Assembly: GCA_017507285.1 (NCBI GenBank)
Contig: JAFWBF010000045.1
Coordinates: 1-14,552 of the forward strand
DNA length: 14,552 bases
Origin: Bacteroidales bacterium
GTDB lineage: Bacteria; Bacteroidota; Bacteroidia; Bacteroidales; P3
Reading direction: 5' to 3'
The stretch's first letter is position 1; the number at the start of each line of letters is the position of its first letter. Below are positions 14,340 through 14,552 of the stretch, piece after piece. The position numbers were made by a program, and so were the translations under genes. The notes beneath the pieces are model-generated. The model was not told where the DNA came from. It worked only from the letters and a program-made list of their open reading frames with translations, and did no database searches.

Positions 14340-14552
14340 ATGGAGACAACATTAAAACAATTTGGTAATATACCCATAACTACCGATGTATTAGTATCGA
14401 TACTAGGTGATTATAAAGCACCATTGCAAAAGATAATGATGATGGAACGCAGTGGAGAACTATTGCGTATAAAACGCGGATTATATGTAGTATCGCCAAA
14501 TATATCAGGTTATAACATTTCCATGTCTCTTATTGCCAACCACCTCTACCCA
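14340..14552 (+). CDS. AbiEi-like antitoxin/transcriptional regulator, N-terminal fragment (partial)
   Basis: The ATG at 14340 opens 71 codons that run off the right edge, starting METTLKQFGNIPITTDVLVS. The fragment looks like the winged-helix N-terminus of AbiEi-type proteins: a helical start (ILGDYKAPLQKIMMMERSGE), the wing motif LLRIKRGLYVVSP, then SMSLIANHLYP, where family members continue with SYVS and similar. The L-x-R-[IL]-K-R-G-[LV]-Y pattern is the strongest clue. In type IV toxin-antitoxin and abortive-infection loci, AbiEi antagonises a nucleotidyltransferase toxin, AbiEii, encoded directly downstream and overlapping or adjacent; whether one is present lies outside the window. ATA is used for most isoleucines, as in the neighbours, so there is no codon-use sign of recent transfer in this short piece. 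It could also be a stand-alone regulator with the same domain. Confidence 0.7.
   Translation, partial: METTLKQFGNIPITTDVLVSILGDYKAPLQKIMMMERSGELLRIKRGLYVVSPNISGYNISMSLIANHLYP

Overview
The window looks like chromosomal DNA of a Bacteroidota bacterium, most likely order Bacteroidales. The base composition is AT-rich. Most promoters that can be seen carry the -7 box TAnnTTTG used by the Bacteroidota primary sigma factor, sometimes with a -33 TTG-type element about 20 bases upstream. Start codons often lack a strong Shine-Dalgarno sequence. The protein families (AcrB-type efflux operon with lipoprotein adaptor, secreted GH3 enzyme, YD-type secreted protein) also fit that phylum. Isoleucine is written largely as ATA.

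Layout. Positions 1-3250 (minus strand) hold a tripartite efflux operon in transcription order: TetR-type regulator, TolC-type outer-membrane channel, lipoprotein membrane-fusion protein, and the first 58 codons of an RND pump that runs off the left edge. Positions 3542-4195 encode an ElbB-like DJ-1/PfpI protein. Positions 4364-5563 encode a Cys/Met-metabolism PLP enzyme with its own promoter and a strong terminator. Positions 5564-6148 are non-coding and contain a compact array of 22-base repeats ending in an inverted copy, plus a second imperfect inverted repeat. An initiator tRNA-fMet (6149-6220) and serS (6508-7782) follow, both on the minus strand and both with terminators.

On the plus strand, a secreted NagZ-like GH3 glycosidase (7927-9057) is followed 5 bases later by a secreted YD/RHS-like repeat protein (9063-9950). 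Convergent to these lie a small heat-shock protein (10051-10488) and mfd (10588-13950, minus strand). Between hsp20 and mfd is a compact control region: the mfd terminator overlaps an hsp20 promoter box, and both sit inside a perfect 17-bp inverted repeat whose left arm contains the hsp20 ribosome binding site. After a 389-base gap, a plus-strand gene begins at 14340 whose product resembles AbiEi-type antitoxin regulators; it is cut by the right edge.

Most of the window is ordinary housekeeping and envelope biology: drug or metabolite export, translation initiation, Ser-tRNA synthesis, cell-wall turnover, proteostasis and transcription-coupled repair. I see no complete undescribed multi-gene system. 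The parts most worth a second look are the 22-base repeat array at 5784-5871, the 17-bp inverted repeat at 10499-10579, the secreted NagZ/YD-protein pair, and the putative abortive-infection locus starting at the right edge.
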